Assembly (NCBI GenBank): GCA_008508345.1
Contig: QNGE01000408.1
Span: 124,001 to 188,000, forward strand
Direction: 5' to 3'
Source of the DNA: Paragonimus westermani
Lineage: Eukaryota; Platyhelminthes; Trematoda; Plagiorchiida; Troglotrematidae
DNA length: 64,000 nucleotides
The notes under the pieces are model-generated. The model did no database searches and was not told the DNA's origin. It was given only the letters and a program-made list of their open reading frames with translations. Shown one piece after another: positions 41,701 to 56,700 of this stretch; position 1 is the stretch's first letter; every line of letters starts with the position of its first letter. The position numbers and the translations under genes are program-made.

Positions 41701-44700
41701 AGGAGGGTTTGTACCCAAAAAATCGTTGACCGGACTAGATGGTAGGGTATCGAGATCCACCGTCCATAGCAGTACCGGCAATGGAGAATTAATGGAGGCA
41801 AGCAGTTGGGTGAGGCGTTCTGTCATGTCTAACGGTGTTCACGTTTACGGATTCGAGGGATCGGACACTTCTTGTCCAGTTTGGTTGAACTCACTAAAGT
41901 TATTCATTGCATTAACCAGAATCTTAAATATTGATGAGTAACAATGAAACGTGACGGAAAAGCACACATCCGACTTTTCCCTATGGCTTGAATGAGACTG
42001 ACAAAATACACTTTTAAGATATACGGTGACCTATCGTGATCTGTGTCGAAGGGAAATTGCATCAACTTCCACAAATAGTAGGGAGTTATTATATTAACAA
42101 TTCGGTATTGCACTTGAATTTTTCGTGCAACCATACACAGCAAATTAACGGTAGACCATTCAGATGGATCTGACGGAAACTTCTGATTAAGTGTTATCTT
42201 ATGGTATCCGCCAAAATAAAATCTAATGAAAGCTATATTTTTATGTTGTAACTGCCACAGATGATTTGTCAAACACATTTATTAATTGATTAATTCACTT
42301 GTTAGGACACTCAATAGCCCAGTAATGTTTCCTTAAGTGATCGTCTTATAACTGACAGTCAGGTTATGTCGTTCCATTGTCATGCATCAGTCCCGAGTGT
42401 GTAATCACTCAGTTGTTTCCAGTATAACTAAATTTTGTAAATCAGTAACATTGTTGTAACTATTGTTCAACTGATTGTTTCAAATTTGTGCTGTGACCAA
42501 CATTTTGATTCAGAAGCCCTTATATCTTTTCGTAACTGCATTTCTTCTCTGGTGTACAAATCAATCGTTGAGTGCCTGAATGTGACCGAGCACGAAGCGC
42601 ACTCTGAGGCACAGTTCAGTTAAAGTGCTGTGTGCTGATCATGTGTGCTGATTATCATTATTATGTATGCTAACTATTTGCAGAACTAACGAACAAGTGC
42701 TAAGTTGTCGATAAAGCGTCCATGATAAGCTAATCTTTTGGGGATTTGGAGAATACTTCTAAGTCACGGAAACTTCCACGTCGCTTTTAATGTCTGCCGT
42801 ATCCGTTATGGTAACCGATATTCCACCAAAAGTTGAAAGACTTCTCAACTTAGTATTCGAACGATTTTTTACACGTTTATCAAATGGTCAGTTGTCTTGT
42901 GGTTATAGGTCGTTTTCCTTGCATTTGAATCAAAACCACCCGACATACAAGGGGCCAACACTAGCCCGTCAAATTCACTCAGTTGGATTTTGTTTAACTT
43001 CAGGTATATCTCATGGGACTACGTTTGCATTTATTGAAGGATATTTGTGTGAACATTGTTCATGTTAGTTGTGTCGATAACCCCGGAGCGCCCGGTATGA
43101 AACTGACAGTGGTTTAGTCAGTTACTGCAGGTTGAGATATACTGTTATTGTGATTTTCAGGTCTTAGGCTGTGTTCTTCTGCCGAAACCTTCCAAATTTT
43201 TCTGCACCGTTTCTGTTCCATTCTCCGATGTTTAACAGTCGGAATCTGTGAGAGACATGGTGTTTTAGGTCGTCAAAAAAGGTCGAATTTAAATTTCCTT
43301 CATTTTGCACGTTGGATGTCATAAGATTTCAAAAATCTAATACAATCTATCACCTAATTATACTGTGTATCCCTCGAAAATCCATGGTGTGGTAGGTGTT
43401 TAAAGTACTCACGGGAACACGTCAATCCATCCGGGTTCAATTCATCGCCCATGTTGCATAAACATTGAAAACTTCCAGGCGTATTGACACATTTATATTG
43501 ACAACCACCGTTGTAGTTCAAACATTCATCGATGTCTGGAGAGAGAGAAAACAAATAGACCAGCATCAACCTTAATGCATCCTCGTGAGACAACTTCACA
43601 ATCCTCTGCTGATTCAAGTAGGTGAAGTTAGCTTGGCATCTGCCACACTGAGCTGAGGTCCTAACAAAATCTAAGGTGATAGACCTAACAATTTCGTTTC
43701 AGCTGTTTGCTGGCTGAACAACTGAAAACTTATCAAATTAAACAAACATAAAACCAAAATATGAAACATTTAATTTATCACGATTCTTACGCTTACGTTG
43801 TTTTTAGTCAGCGCACACCTTGACAACCATTTCGAGTCATAGTATGCGAACTGATGACAATTCGAGTTCCAATGAGAGACGAAAGCTTCCAGGTTCGATT
43901 GAACGTTTGCAATCTAAATGCCTAGCTCGGCGAACATATCAATACCAAAACCATCAATCCGAGCTACGAACAACACCACCACTGTTCCCATCCATCACAA
44001 CAGTATAAGGTTAGCAGTACTGAAAAAATTGCGGTTTTTGCAGCGTGATTTACTCGTCTCACTAAGAGGACAAGGAATGTACGCTGTTACATGATTGCTT
44101 ATGCCTGATAACATGTTCATGGGGTGACTGACAGACAGAGAGGGCACAGATGTGCCAGGAGCGGGCTCTAAACATGGCTGGTAAGTTTGGCCCTGGTTGC
44201 CAAGCTGACAGTGGCGTCGGCTAACACGTAGACGGTGAACACTGAGAGCATGGGCGTAACCGTAACACGTAGAACACACACTGATAACACATCGAACAAA
44301 CCGGTTTGCTGCCAGCGTTTACGTGAGCGACCCACTCGAACTGGCAGAGGCTTCGGCCTCCGCCATTGTCCGAACGACCGGATAAGTCAGGCCAGTCCCT
44401 AGTTCGGGTACTAGGTTGATTGCTATCTAGGTAACAGTTTGAAGGATGCATTACCAGCTGAAGGCAGGGCTGAAACACCCAGATTAACACCCAACGTCCA
44501 CGAAGTGTGGACTCGGACAGAAAGTCCCGAAAACTGGCCCCCAACCGAGTCGAGTGTGTGAGCAACCCCAACACACCGCTGCAACCACAGACATCCAAGC
44601 CGGAACGGAGGCGAACGCGCATCTCAGGTCAACTGACTCAGCCCCATCATCCCAATGTTTCGGCCACCATGGTCCACGATCGATAACACCTGGCTGCTCA

Positions 44701-47700
44701 CATCTCTCCGTAGGCGTTTTGGCGTCCGAATGACCACACTGAACCGACAGTCCACTTGCGTCGGTGAGTGCAAGTGGCCAAACCAACTATACGGTACTTC
44801 CCCCAACCGATTGTGCTATCACGATAAGTTCCTCAACAAGCAATTGATAATAAAATACTGCCTTCATGACTGGTACGGGTTTTCAAATTACGAAGAGGAT
44901 GGTCGGAAACAAACAATCTGAAGCACGTCCGTCATGTTGGGGTTTAGATGTACCGTACCACTTTTGGACTCTGACGTGAAGTTTGATAGCCATGCCACGG
45001 CGACAGTAAGGGTCGCTTAGCATGTCTCAGTTACGTGGGTGTTATCGGGTCGTGTTGTCCCACTACCTGTCAACATGTCTCATTTGACCATGTTATTTAC
45101 ATATGATGCTGTGGTGGAGACAACTTGAGATCGAAGTGGACGGCTTGTTCAAGACTGTAGTCCAGATTGAGATGTATTGTTCTCTGAGAACCTGCATTGC
45201 CTTGTAAAATATCGTGCATAAATTTGATTAGATTAAGTAGCATGCTGGACCCAGATCACACCGGTGCAGTGCGACTAAGAGGACAATGTTTTGTTTTAGA
45301 TGAGAACCACCAATGCTGAGACGTTTTTCGTACATTACAGATGAAACATGCGTAACATTTGACTTAGAGCTAGACCTATTTCAAGAAGACGATTTACACC
45401 AGCTCGTGCTCGTGAGACTGGGAGCCCGTATGCATTGTCCCAGACAAATATTTTTGTTGGGGAGTACGCGGTAGGATTACACCATCGTGTCAATTACTTT
45501 GTAGAACACATGGCATCCCCTGGATTACTGTCAGCATCCACGCCACACTTTGCATTGTATGCGCAACTGCTTCCCCTCGAGTGGTCACGCACCCTGGTAT
45601 CTGTCAGAAAATCTGAATAAACCAACCTCTTGCTAAAGGTGTCCTATGCACACCCTAGATACCTTCACCACTATTGAAGTGTGCACATTACCCAACTGTC
45701 AATCGTATATAGAACGTTTGGGGATATTGTCCAATAATAATCTCACATTAGTCCCATTAAGACCCGTAAGAAGACTACCCACGAGATGTTGCCCAAATCA
45801 GCGATCAGGATTTTCCCTCGACTAGAGGGCGAAGCTGTGGAGAGTCCACTGTTGACAGCTTCATTCTAGTTTGGTGACGAGATGGTTGAAAAACAAATGG
45901 TTAAATTTAATGTAACAAAAACAAGTGGGTTGAAAACAGTTTGGTGCTCTGTCGTAACTCAAAAGCTTATTAACTGTCGCACAGCACAATCATTGATTAC
46001 TTGGCCGATTTGTGAGTGGAAAGGCAACTTCAAACCTGTCCGATGAGCTCATGGGAAGACTGAATCGGGCAAAATTGTCTCGTTAAGTAGATATATCTAC
46101 TATTCCCTTGCCTCATATTAGTATTTAACCAGATCTCTGCCATTTCATTCTCACCCAAGACTTACAACGTAACTCTATCACATGCATGCCTAATGATCAC
46201 ATCTTGTGTATTTCTCAAAAACGTCCTTATTTTGGGCAACAGATATTACAATTTGAGCTACAGTCATCGAACCTTACAAGTTCATTCACTTTTAGTGTTA
46301 TTCAGTATGACATCGTGTAGCATTCGATGATGATCACGCATAACTAACACCCTTCTTCTCTCTTCATGAAGTTGCATTGATCTTGACTAAGTTGCTTCTT
46401 CACGCATTCGACCTGCTTGCCGTTCTGTCAGTTGGTGGTCTACCATCAGAATCAGCGGTAACCCGATCTTAAGGATTCATAAACAGTAGGATTAGCCAAA
46501 ATATGTGTATTTATGTCTGTAATGTGTGCGCTGTTTAACATCCATTCCTCCACTTTATCAGGATACGATCTTTTTGTTATCTATGTACCATTTCCAACAT
46601 AATTTTTTTCCTTTTTCTTATCTCACCACGTCTAGATTATGTCGCTTTAAATTTAAATTTATAAACCGAAACAGTTCTGAAACTATTCTATCCTACATAA
46701 ACATGTCTTTTTGTGCTAGTGTTCAAAAGTCCGCATAAGCGGTAATCAAACAGCCTTTAGGAGTTCATCGACCATACTTTGCTGAAATGATATACCCAAA
46801 CAGGACCCTGCATATACAACAGTAAACCAGACTTCATGCCTCTAATAGCCATGTCAGTCGAGTCTTGTAGCCACTATGCAATTGAAAAACTCAAATGTTC
46901 ACATTTCTTCATTTCTAGCTAAACAACGTCAGCATTAGTAAACACAACTTTCATTCTAATCTGCTACTGACCAAAAAGAATCATACGAGGTCCCAGAGGA
47001 TACGGAAATGGGAGCGACATTTTATAAACAAAAGTGGATTTTCTAAACCTCAACACCTGCTGCATGGTTTAATGTGTATCTGTTCACCATCGGGTACGAA
47101 TGAGATGAAAGCACCAGGACTCAACTTTGTACAAAAAAGGAACCAGATATGGACCTGTGAGTTACTGTTCATTAATGACGAAAATCACTTGATAGGGCTT
47201 CACATTACATTCACAATGGAGTTCGGTCGGTAACTGACCTTGACACGAATGCCCATCAGCTGACAGTCGGAACCCTGGCTGACATTCACACCGATAGCTA
47301 CCCACCTCGTTGATACAATTAATGGCTGGCCCGTAGCAGACAGCTTCTCCGGTTAAGCATTCGTCACGATCTATGATAGGAAGCAAGTTCCCGAAACAAA
47401 GTTTAGACGGCCGATAAATATAGATTAATGAATGCTAAATACATGTTTTACTTTTCAAGAAATGCTTTCAATATTACGGTGGATAGAGACATTTCAAACC
47501 AAAAAATCTGTGTTCTTACCTGATGGTAAAGTTTGCCTAGCTTCCAGTTCGCGCTGGTTATGTACTATTCGGAAACAGTACAGGCGGCGGTAGTTAGCGT
47601 CGATTATTTTATTTAGCAGGGCCAGTCGTAAACAGAATAGAGCTGCCACTCTTGAAGAATTGCCTCATTACTTATACTGTTCTCTTTTTACTAGCGATCG

Positions 47701-50700
47701 ACAATTTAGCACTTCTTGAGTATCAGTGATTGTTTAACTAATTGATTTTTATACGGGCTTACGTTGCTCTCATTGCCTAGATGATTGGACGCTAAATCCG
47801 GAGCACCATGCAGAAATAGATGAGAATGATCAAAGCAATAATTGTGAATTTGTTTTGAGAGGGGTAGAGCCTACATTTTCTTTTGTTAAAACTGACTTGG
47901 TCCACTTCTGCTATGGTGTATCGTAACAACTAGTCTTTGAATGTGGTTGATAAGATTCACGAAGTGTTCTCGTTTTATCCGCCGATCTCTTTCACAGATA
48001 TGTACAAACTTGATATTAAGATACGAAGAGTGGCATACGACCATAATGCTAACAAATATGATCTGATTGCGTCGTTCATTTTCAGCCAACCAGTACGGCG
48101 CATTTATTCCTGTGTACGGATAAAAACGTACGAAATCTGTTGGTCGGTGGGAAGACCAAAGAGAAGTGAGTATCTGACAGTTATCACCTAGTTAGTGCGC
48201 ACTGGGACATGATTGAATGAGTGCGTAAAAGTGTAGCTGGGAGAGACTGACAGCCAAGTGCTGCTCCTGTTTAAATAGTTTAGATGAGCACAACTAACTC
48301 TTCCCGTCCATTTTCAGTGCGACAAAGTACGTACAAATGAGAAATACTGCTACACTTTACCGATTACGTTATGATGTATACAGTTAGATTATTTTCTCAT
48401 AAGACAGGAACAGACTTAAACGGGTAGCTTTGATATCTAGGTATCTAGCAATAAGCACAAGTTTCCTAAAAGAAACCAAACGAACATTAGGTCAACTTCT
48501 AGATGCAAATCACAACACCGTTTAGTGAATGTGGTAGGATCAATGTCCTCCCACCGGTAACACCGGAATTAAATCGGGACCTAGGTTAGACGGTCGCACC
48601 ATACTACTCACACCACTATTCAGTAGCCGCATGGATCGAAATGATCGCGAGATAAATACGGAAGAGATATGGGAAGGATCGTTGGAAGGCAGAATGACAT
48701 TTAATGGCCGTCGCCACATGACGGAACTGAGACATGGTGTCCAAAGCGACTGGAGCATCCTCAGAAGAGTGCGGTGTGCAAATGAGTGTTTTTGTTCCTA
48801 GTCCCGTTGGGAGGCTTAATTAGTGTATTGGTTTCTCCAATGAAACAACCTTTGTGTCGTCCGCCTTCTGGATTCACAACACTAGTTAGGTATAGGAAGT
48901 CCACCATTTTTAACATATGGGCTAGGAACGATGTATCAGGAGCTCCTTAAAAGTAGTATTCGCTGAAGTGGTTTGCCTTACAGCAAAAATGAGTTTTTGA
49001 AACCATTAGGTTACTTTAGAAGTGACGTAGTGCTTGGTGTGGTATACAATATAAGTAAGTGAAGGATATTTGTACGAGGTTGCTGCTTACAACAAGACAA
49101 CCTTAATAAAACAGTATCTTTCACGAATTCCTCGTGAGATATCCGAATATAAGCTTCGATTTTTTCTGCATTTTGTAAGTGTCATTCATTGAATCCAGTG
49201 TGCCAGGAGCCTGCTCTTTGAACATGGCTCTCATTTGGCTGCGCATCATGTTAAGGTTAAACCGTGCAGTTTTACTGATCTCACAGTATTTATTACTCAC
49301 GCTTGTTTGTGGAGATCAGACAGTAAGTAGGGCCAGTGTGAATGGCCATACTAGGTGAGGCATTTGTCCGAGGTCAGGTGACATCTTTTGGTCATAATGA
49401 ACATGTGTGAGACTACGCCGGACAGCTGCAAGAGACTTCATGCGACAGAATTTGTGGGTTCTCGAAGTCGACTTACCTACGCATGTCCTCCCGTCTGCCT
49501 GTAGATCATAACCCTGGCGACAAGCACATTCAGCTGTTTTGGAATCCGATCGCAAACATATGTGTGTACAACCTCCGTTGCCAAAACGACAAGGGTCGCT
49601 TATCTCAAGCAGCACACCTGCCAGTCAAGGGAGTGGAGACAACACATTGATGAATGGTTAGGGAATGAAAATGAGAACACATTACAGTAGCTTCATATAA
49701 AAAGAGAACTATGAAAGGCAGGCAAGCATGCAAATGAGGACTTGATCGAAGTCATCCAACTAACACAAGATGAGCAAAGACCGACTGCATAAAATAACGC
49801 ACTCACGGTAACAAGTTTTGCCATCGTTTCCCAGTTGCCATCCGGGATTGCACTCACAACTGTACGAACCTTCTACATTTCGACATTGATGCTGGCATCC
49901 GCCATTGTCATGACTGCACTCGTTGATATCTGAACACCGACGGTATTCGAAAAATTATATGACCCAGTATGTGAAACAAGGAATTTTGAGACTTGCTAAC
50001 AATGAAAATATATTCTTGGTGTAAGTCAACAAGATTTCACGACTACTTTTTACCAGGACATTACAATACAAAAATGGTGTCAAAAGTTCGTTAACATGTG
50101 AACAAGGAAGACTGAAGAACATGATGAGTGTGTTGACAATGATGAAGCGTACCAGCATATCTCTCTGTCGTTGAATGAGAACCAAACAGGTTCAAGTAAT
50201 AAACTCTATATTTGCGCATATTGACGGTTAGGTGAGTAAGGAACCAATTTACTTGTTGTAATCGATCAACGTAGGTCTTTTGCATTGATTGAATTCACTC
50301 GAAGTTTTGGTCATACAAGTCATTCTTTGAAATATGCTTACTCACTTGAGTGTGCAAATGATGGACACTCTGTCTAAACAACTCATGTTGTTTGCACTCA
50401 AACTGAAATATTAGCAGCAGAGTACCGAGTGAGACTCTTCCCATTTTCTCACCGTCAGATTCCTTCGAGTACAATTTGCTTTGAGGGACCTATTATCCAG
50501 AATGAATTAGAAAACCAGCCGGTGCAAGAAAACTATCTAAAAAAGTGCACTTCAATATTTTACCCAGCTTTGTCTTGCAATCCTCAATCGTCTAAGTTTA
50601 TACTTCAATTTTCGACGGTCATCATGCATTTCTGTGCAAGCTGCAGAGGTTCTGATTTTTCATGCTAAAGCACGTCCGTCGTTGACCCCATTGGTTCGCA

Positions 50701-53700
50701 GTGCGAATTTAAACATTTGGTCCAGTTGTGAACAACTACTCTGTCTACAGTAACACACAGACTGGTGAGTAGCTTGTGCTTAGGCCGGTCCACTGATTCT
50801 AAGTGGTCATGAATTTAAGACAACACTATTGGTCACATCAGGCTTTGATGTACTGAAACATGCGAAATACCTATATTAGGGAATGTGGCATTGTGATATT
50901 CGATAAGAGACAATTTAGGTGCACATTGATTGCCCCGTTTTAATTAGGTATCCATTTTAGATGAGACCCAACTGTGAAAAGTCAGGGCTTCGGTTGGATT
51001 TGAACCACCGAAAGACAAAGCATGCCTCAACGCGGCAACCGCTGAGCTACGAAGCCATATCAGAAGCTTGGAAATTTCACATTTGGAATCTGTTACCCAC
51101 CCGTCCCACTGTCTCATGGAATCCACCGAATGATTCAGGGGATCGACTGCCCCAGCAGGAGCTTCTGGTGTGGCTTTGTAAATCAGCTGGTAGAGCGGTG
51201 GCCGCGCTGAGGCATGCTGTGTCTGTCAACGGTTCGATTCCATCCGAAGCCCTGACTTTTCACAGTTGGGTCTCATCAAAAACCACAAATTTGCCACACT
51301 GCTCACCAGATATCCATTGTAAGCAACGCTACAGCTGAGGGGCTACTGTAAGTTGAAATCAGCCAAGGATGACATACTTTGGTGATTTGGAGTTTGCCGT
51401 ATCCGACTATTTAACTCTGACACACGCACCTTAGGCAGTCGTGCACAACTACTTAACCGCATCCAGTCCACAGTCACTCTAAATGACAATGTGAAACGAC
51501 TATGTATTTGTCACTAGCAATTTAATTAAAATGTCACATATCAACTAAATTATTTTCTCATCGTAGCACATATTTCGATACCTGTCGTAACCTACCTGGG
51601 CTAATGATCAAACATAGGGGGTAATTAGAGAGTGCGGTGCTACTGGTTTTGTGAAATTGATGAGTTTTTTCTAACACGGAAAAATGTATGGGAGAACATA
51701 ACTGACTGTTCGGTCAAGTGATGGGTTGTATAGCTCCTAAAAAATGTCCCGCACTACACACTCTCACGCCGACTCTATAATGGAGTTTGTTTTGTCGTTT
51801 GTCGAATTCAGAAATCAGAGAACATAGTGTGAACATCCTTCACAAAGGGTAAGCTGACCACAACTTATAAGCACTTGACCACAAGTTCTATCAACTTCGT
51901 TGTCTAATCACGTCACCACAGAAATTGATATATCAATGACTCACACTTACATGCAGCGGCAGTACGAGTGTTGAGAGAACAAATAATCCCTAATTCGGTC
52001 AAAATATTACGAGATGGAGCCTCTTTACTGGAAACATCTATGACTAAATTGAAACATTCGATATCTTGCAAAAGACCTAGTAAACTGTAAGTAGGATATC
52101 ACCAACACGGCAGCTACCTCGAGGGTTTTATAACTATACATCATTGATCGCACCTGCCTTACAAGCGACTGAACCACACGCTGTAACCATAACGTCACTG
52201 AATCTGAATACCAATAATCACAGGTGATGTCTCCAATCACCAACTCTGGGCGCCATGGAGGTCTCAGTCCGGAAAGCCAAATCTACAAACAGTGGCTGAT
52301 TATTTGATAATTAAGCTCATTTCCGTATAGCCATTCATAAACTGTCCATCTTATCTTCTGTGCCAGTCGACCGTGGCACTGGCCGAAGTTACTCGATATG
52401 GCAGAAGACTAGTTGGTATCACTGGTACATGGTCTAGCCTCCTAAGTTTGTTCATATTTTAGAAGTATACAAATCAGCCAGCTTGACACTGATTGTCAAA
52501 TATCTTTTCGTTTCTGTCAACGCTGGTCATCCAACGTTACAGCTTGATATGGGTGGTCGAACGCTAACATCGACTATCATATATTTCAAGGCGGTTCACA
52601 CCTTATATTCCGAGTGATCAAGTCTCTCAAACACATAGCACCATGGCTCTTGTAATCGCTTTCTACATGCGACTCCTAAGTGTCGTGTGAAGAGGGACAT
52701 TTGGAAGTATAATGATTAGGCGTTAGCAGACAATGGTATCACTATGCACTTAGATGGTTCGAGTGTTTCAAAACAACTTGTGAACAATCGGCAATTTGGT
52801 TTACTGATGATGTTCCAATTCTGGCACAGATGTTTGTTCGCATCAAAAATATGTGTTATAGGTAACTGCTATACGTTTAGTGATCACCATTCGCTCAAAA
52901 CACGCGATCAGTACTGTGATTAGTACCACTAGTCAGGTGTGTGTACTCGACAAAATTTGACCACACATCCAACTGTGGGAACGGCAAGCTCATTTGCAAG
53001 TTAGCTGTGCTGTTTTTCTCCGGTCTGATAGTCCTTAGGTCATTGACCATTAGATACATAATACCTATGATGCATTGCCTTAAAAAATTATGTTGTCTTC
53101 TAGGAGCTTGACACAAACTTCCAAACTCCGGTGAGTGCTCTTAATTGGTTTACGGATTCCATAGAACCTAAGTTAAATGGCACAACTAGCTCGCAAATAT
53201 GATATCAACTGCAGTTTCACTATCGCTCTTTTTTTTAACCAGTGCATGGACAGTTGGACTTACATCACGAATATCTACTTTGGGCGAGAACCACATTCGA
53301 AGTGTATTTTCAAATCTTCGGTGTGATGTTATGCCTCAAATGGTAGACCGCGTGACGATTAGACAGATGCGGATGCTGGCATTTGTTAAAGTCCAGGAAA
53401 AGCGTTATGTTTCTATTTAAATTTGAGGGTTGTGTCACAGTATTCAACAGTACCATCATCTTGTTACACAACATGAACTTTACAGAAGGCTAGTATTGTA
53501 GTTGGAAATAGTCCCATCGGGAAAGTTTAACATTTGAATCGCACAGTGAGAAGTAAACACATGGTGGACAGTTGGCAGTTACTGGAGACCTATTGTGAAA
53601 TTTCCGAGCTTCACGTTTGACCTCGTGATGTCACATACAAAGTGTAAATTCATACAATTCCAGCCATCAGCCTAAATGCAATCTGGAGCGGAAATTTTCA

Positions 53701-56700
53701 CAGTCGGACCTCTTTTAAATCGATTGATGTTTGATGGCACTCACTACTAACACAGAACCTCATTTATTGAAGTACAAACGAAAAGGTGATTCGGCGCCTA
53801 GACATTTCAGTTTTCTCTTGCATTGCATATCAAAAGTAGCAAGAACATCCAAATTCTTTTATACGGGAATAATCTTCTGCTTTATTTATCAACACTGTCT
53901 ACTACGGCAATCACTGGAACTCCTTGTCTTCGTTCGAATACACCTTCCATGTGCCAGACACTTAAATTGTACATGTTCACAAAAGGGAATTATTGTAGTT
54001 CAGGCTTAACTACTGAAGAAGCTATGCAGTTCAAAGACATGCTTGGGCCACTGCAGACCTCGCGTCATTGTTAACTGCTTCTTGATAAGAAGGATTACAG
54101 GTTTAACATTACGACTAAACTTGTGCAGAACTAGCGAACTTTAAAGTGTATCAGACAACCAATAATAACTTAGTGTGGCAAACGTTGAATGGTAACCATT
54201 ATTGAATTCGTCCGCGAATTATGCCAGTATGAAACAACTTGAGAAGACACAGGAAGACATGATTATAACAGAAAAGGGGTGTAAACATATGCCCTATCGT
54301 GAATACGAGTGGCATTTGCATACCCACATCAGGTCGCTGAAGCGGAGGTTCATTTGTTTCGTTTACTTACAACATAATTAAAGACAAATCAGCCCAATAC
54401 ATCCTTGCAGCTAATGTATAGTCCTTTGGTTTTTTAGAAATCGTGGTTTCATACAAGAGGTATAACCAGATTTCTTGTAAGAACATATGCCATGGACAAT
54501 TAGACGGAGAGAATGCGCTAACAGAATGGACTGAGATCCAGTTGGTTCGGCGACTTAGCGACCGGAGGCAGCCGTCTGCTAAAACTTAAAAAGTACACGA
54601 ACAGAAAAATATCGCGAGCGAATGCATCAGTTCTATACATACCTATACATTTTGTTGAGTCATACGGTGAAACCTGGTAACCTTCGTGACAAGTACAGTG
54701 GGCCCGTCCGTTCACTACACGACAGTCATGTTGACAACCACCGTTATTCTCCTGACAGGGATCATGGGCTTCCAGTAGGTATGGGTGGCGTCGGTAATCG
54801 AAGGGCAGGGAACGGAAGAAGGACCAGATTAATCGATGTCATTCATATGGGAAATTAAAAAGTTGTATATGCATTCACTGGCAATTTTCGAGTCCAAATG
54901 CTCGTAATAACTGGGCAACTTTTAATCAAAGTCCGTGAACTGAGACAAATTCATATAGGACATCATCTAGAATTGGTCGAAGCCTTCCAGTCAAGTTAGA
55001 CGTTTCGCACAGCTCACTTCGAACGGAGGCATTAGACTCGATTTTCACTTTTAATAGAGCTCACTGATAGTACACATCCTTGTCCGGACCAGAAGTTACA
55101 CTTCAGCGCTTATGCTTATGGTATTAAAGTGTTGATCGTAATGATAAGTTCAGACAACAATATACACTACTGACCGGCCTTAATAAAAGTGAAACTCAAG
55201 TCTGGTTCTTCATTTCCAAATGAGCTGGCCAACAGGCTTATTTGAGTGCGAAGACCGTGACCAATTGTTTATGGTATTAAATCTGAAATAAGCGGAGAAT
55301 GTTTTAATTGCACGGTTTTATGTCAAAACTGTGCTAAATCTTGGATTCTTATTCAGAAAAATCAGCGGACTGAACTCGATGTACTGGAATCACAAGTGTG
55401 TCAAATACCAATTACAGAATAGCGGGCTGATAATCCGGTAATTCTTAACTCGTGCTTAGATATGGTTAGATAAACCGTGTGCAACACGAATAGAGCCGAG
55501 TCTGTCGTGCGGCGTTTTGATGTAAGGCTAAAAGTCACCAACGAACTTTAAGTAGCAATATAAATCTTTACTGAGATAAGAAATCGAAACAAACTATAGG
55601 CTGTAATATTGCTGACGTTATGAATATTTGCTGTTAGAAATAGCTAACTGAGCATAGTCAACCTAAACAGTATTATTTACCAATTTTTGAATGAAAACCT
55701 CATTCTACTGAATAAATTACATGTAACCCTACTTGGGCAATACACAACGTTTCTCCGGCTGAATTCGAAACTACCATTTGTCCTCGTGATTCGTCGAAAT
55801 TGCTTATACTTGATTGAAACCCTAGCATGGATCCACTTAAAAGTATGCTATATACAAAATGTTGAAACGATTATCTAACTTTAAAGCCACACATTCCGGG
55901 ATATGCTTAATGCGTGTTTGGCCTAATAAAGGAGATATCAATGGATCGGTTTTCGAGCGGATGGGAGTGTTGGTTTGTAGTGAAAAAACCGGACATAGTT
56001 TGTCTGTTTGGCGCTGTGCATTCTGAACTATTTCGCTCATCATTTCTTGCTTTTGTGGATCTAGTAAGTCAAAACGAAGAGACCGCATGTGTAGCGAGAT
56101 GTTAACATTCCGATTTAATCTCATCATCAAACGGAAAACCAACAAAATGTAAGTAAACAGCAACGACAACAAGAACTAAATGAACTAACCACATAGCTTT
56201 CGCCAATCACACGCTCATAGTGTATTCAGTACTGTGCCAAGGAGACTGGTTGCATTAACGCCTATGTGCGCACAAAACCGGTCGATGCTGTCTGATCAGC
56301 ATTGTTCCACTTGCTGACAGTATCGGGTCCCGATAACGTAACGAAATCTAGAACGAGTTGATATGGTCAACTGGGCGATCGGTTGTTAAGATGTGTTTGG
56401 CGATCGATGGAGTCGGGTTCTTCGAACTTCCTGTGGTCAACCGTCCATTTTGTAACATTGAGTTTGATAATGACCTAGGCGTACGTTCCACCATGCGTTG
56501 ATGCAAGCACCAACCCGTTCTACTTGTGTAGATGCCATTGCAATTGCTATTGAACTAATATATCACGGTTGAGTGTGAAATGTCAAAAGTTCGCTTCGTT
56601 GTTATTGTTGTTTTTGTTATATGCGGTTTGTTTAAATTTTGCTGGTTCTACGTTTGATGGTGAGGTTAACTCGAAATGTTAACACCTCGCGACGTATGTG

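Larger units (their letters stand above)
37268..43412 (-). other. Right part of the intron between exons f and g
   Basis: 6.1 kb. Recognised: a LINE fragment at 38923-39000 and the diverged repeat at 41370-41525. The plus-strand frame 38418-38702 (94 codons, cysteine-containing) has no EGF or other recognisable pattern. A G9 run lies near 40969-40978. No missed EGF exon found. Confidence 0.4.
49930..54642 (-). other. Intron between exons b and c
   Basis: 4.7 kb with the SINE pair at 50955-51285. The open frames around 50944-51338 owe their length to the two SINE copies and are not genes. Nothing else recognised. Confidence 0.5.

Noticed and set aside
51160..51250. Possible functional tRNA gene
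   Set aside because: A and B boxes and acceptor ends are tRNA-like, but no proper anticodon arm is seen and the copy shares a non-tRNA tail with a second one, so a SINE is the better call.
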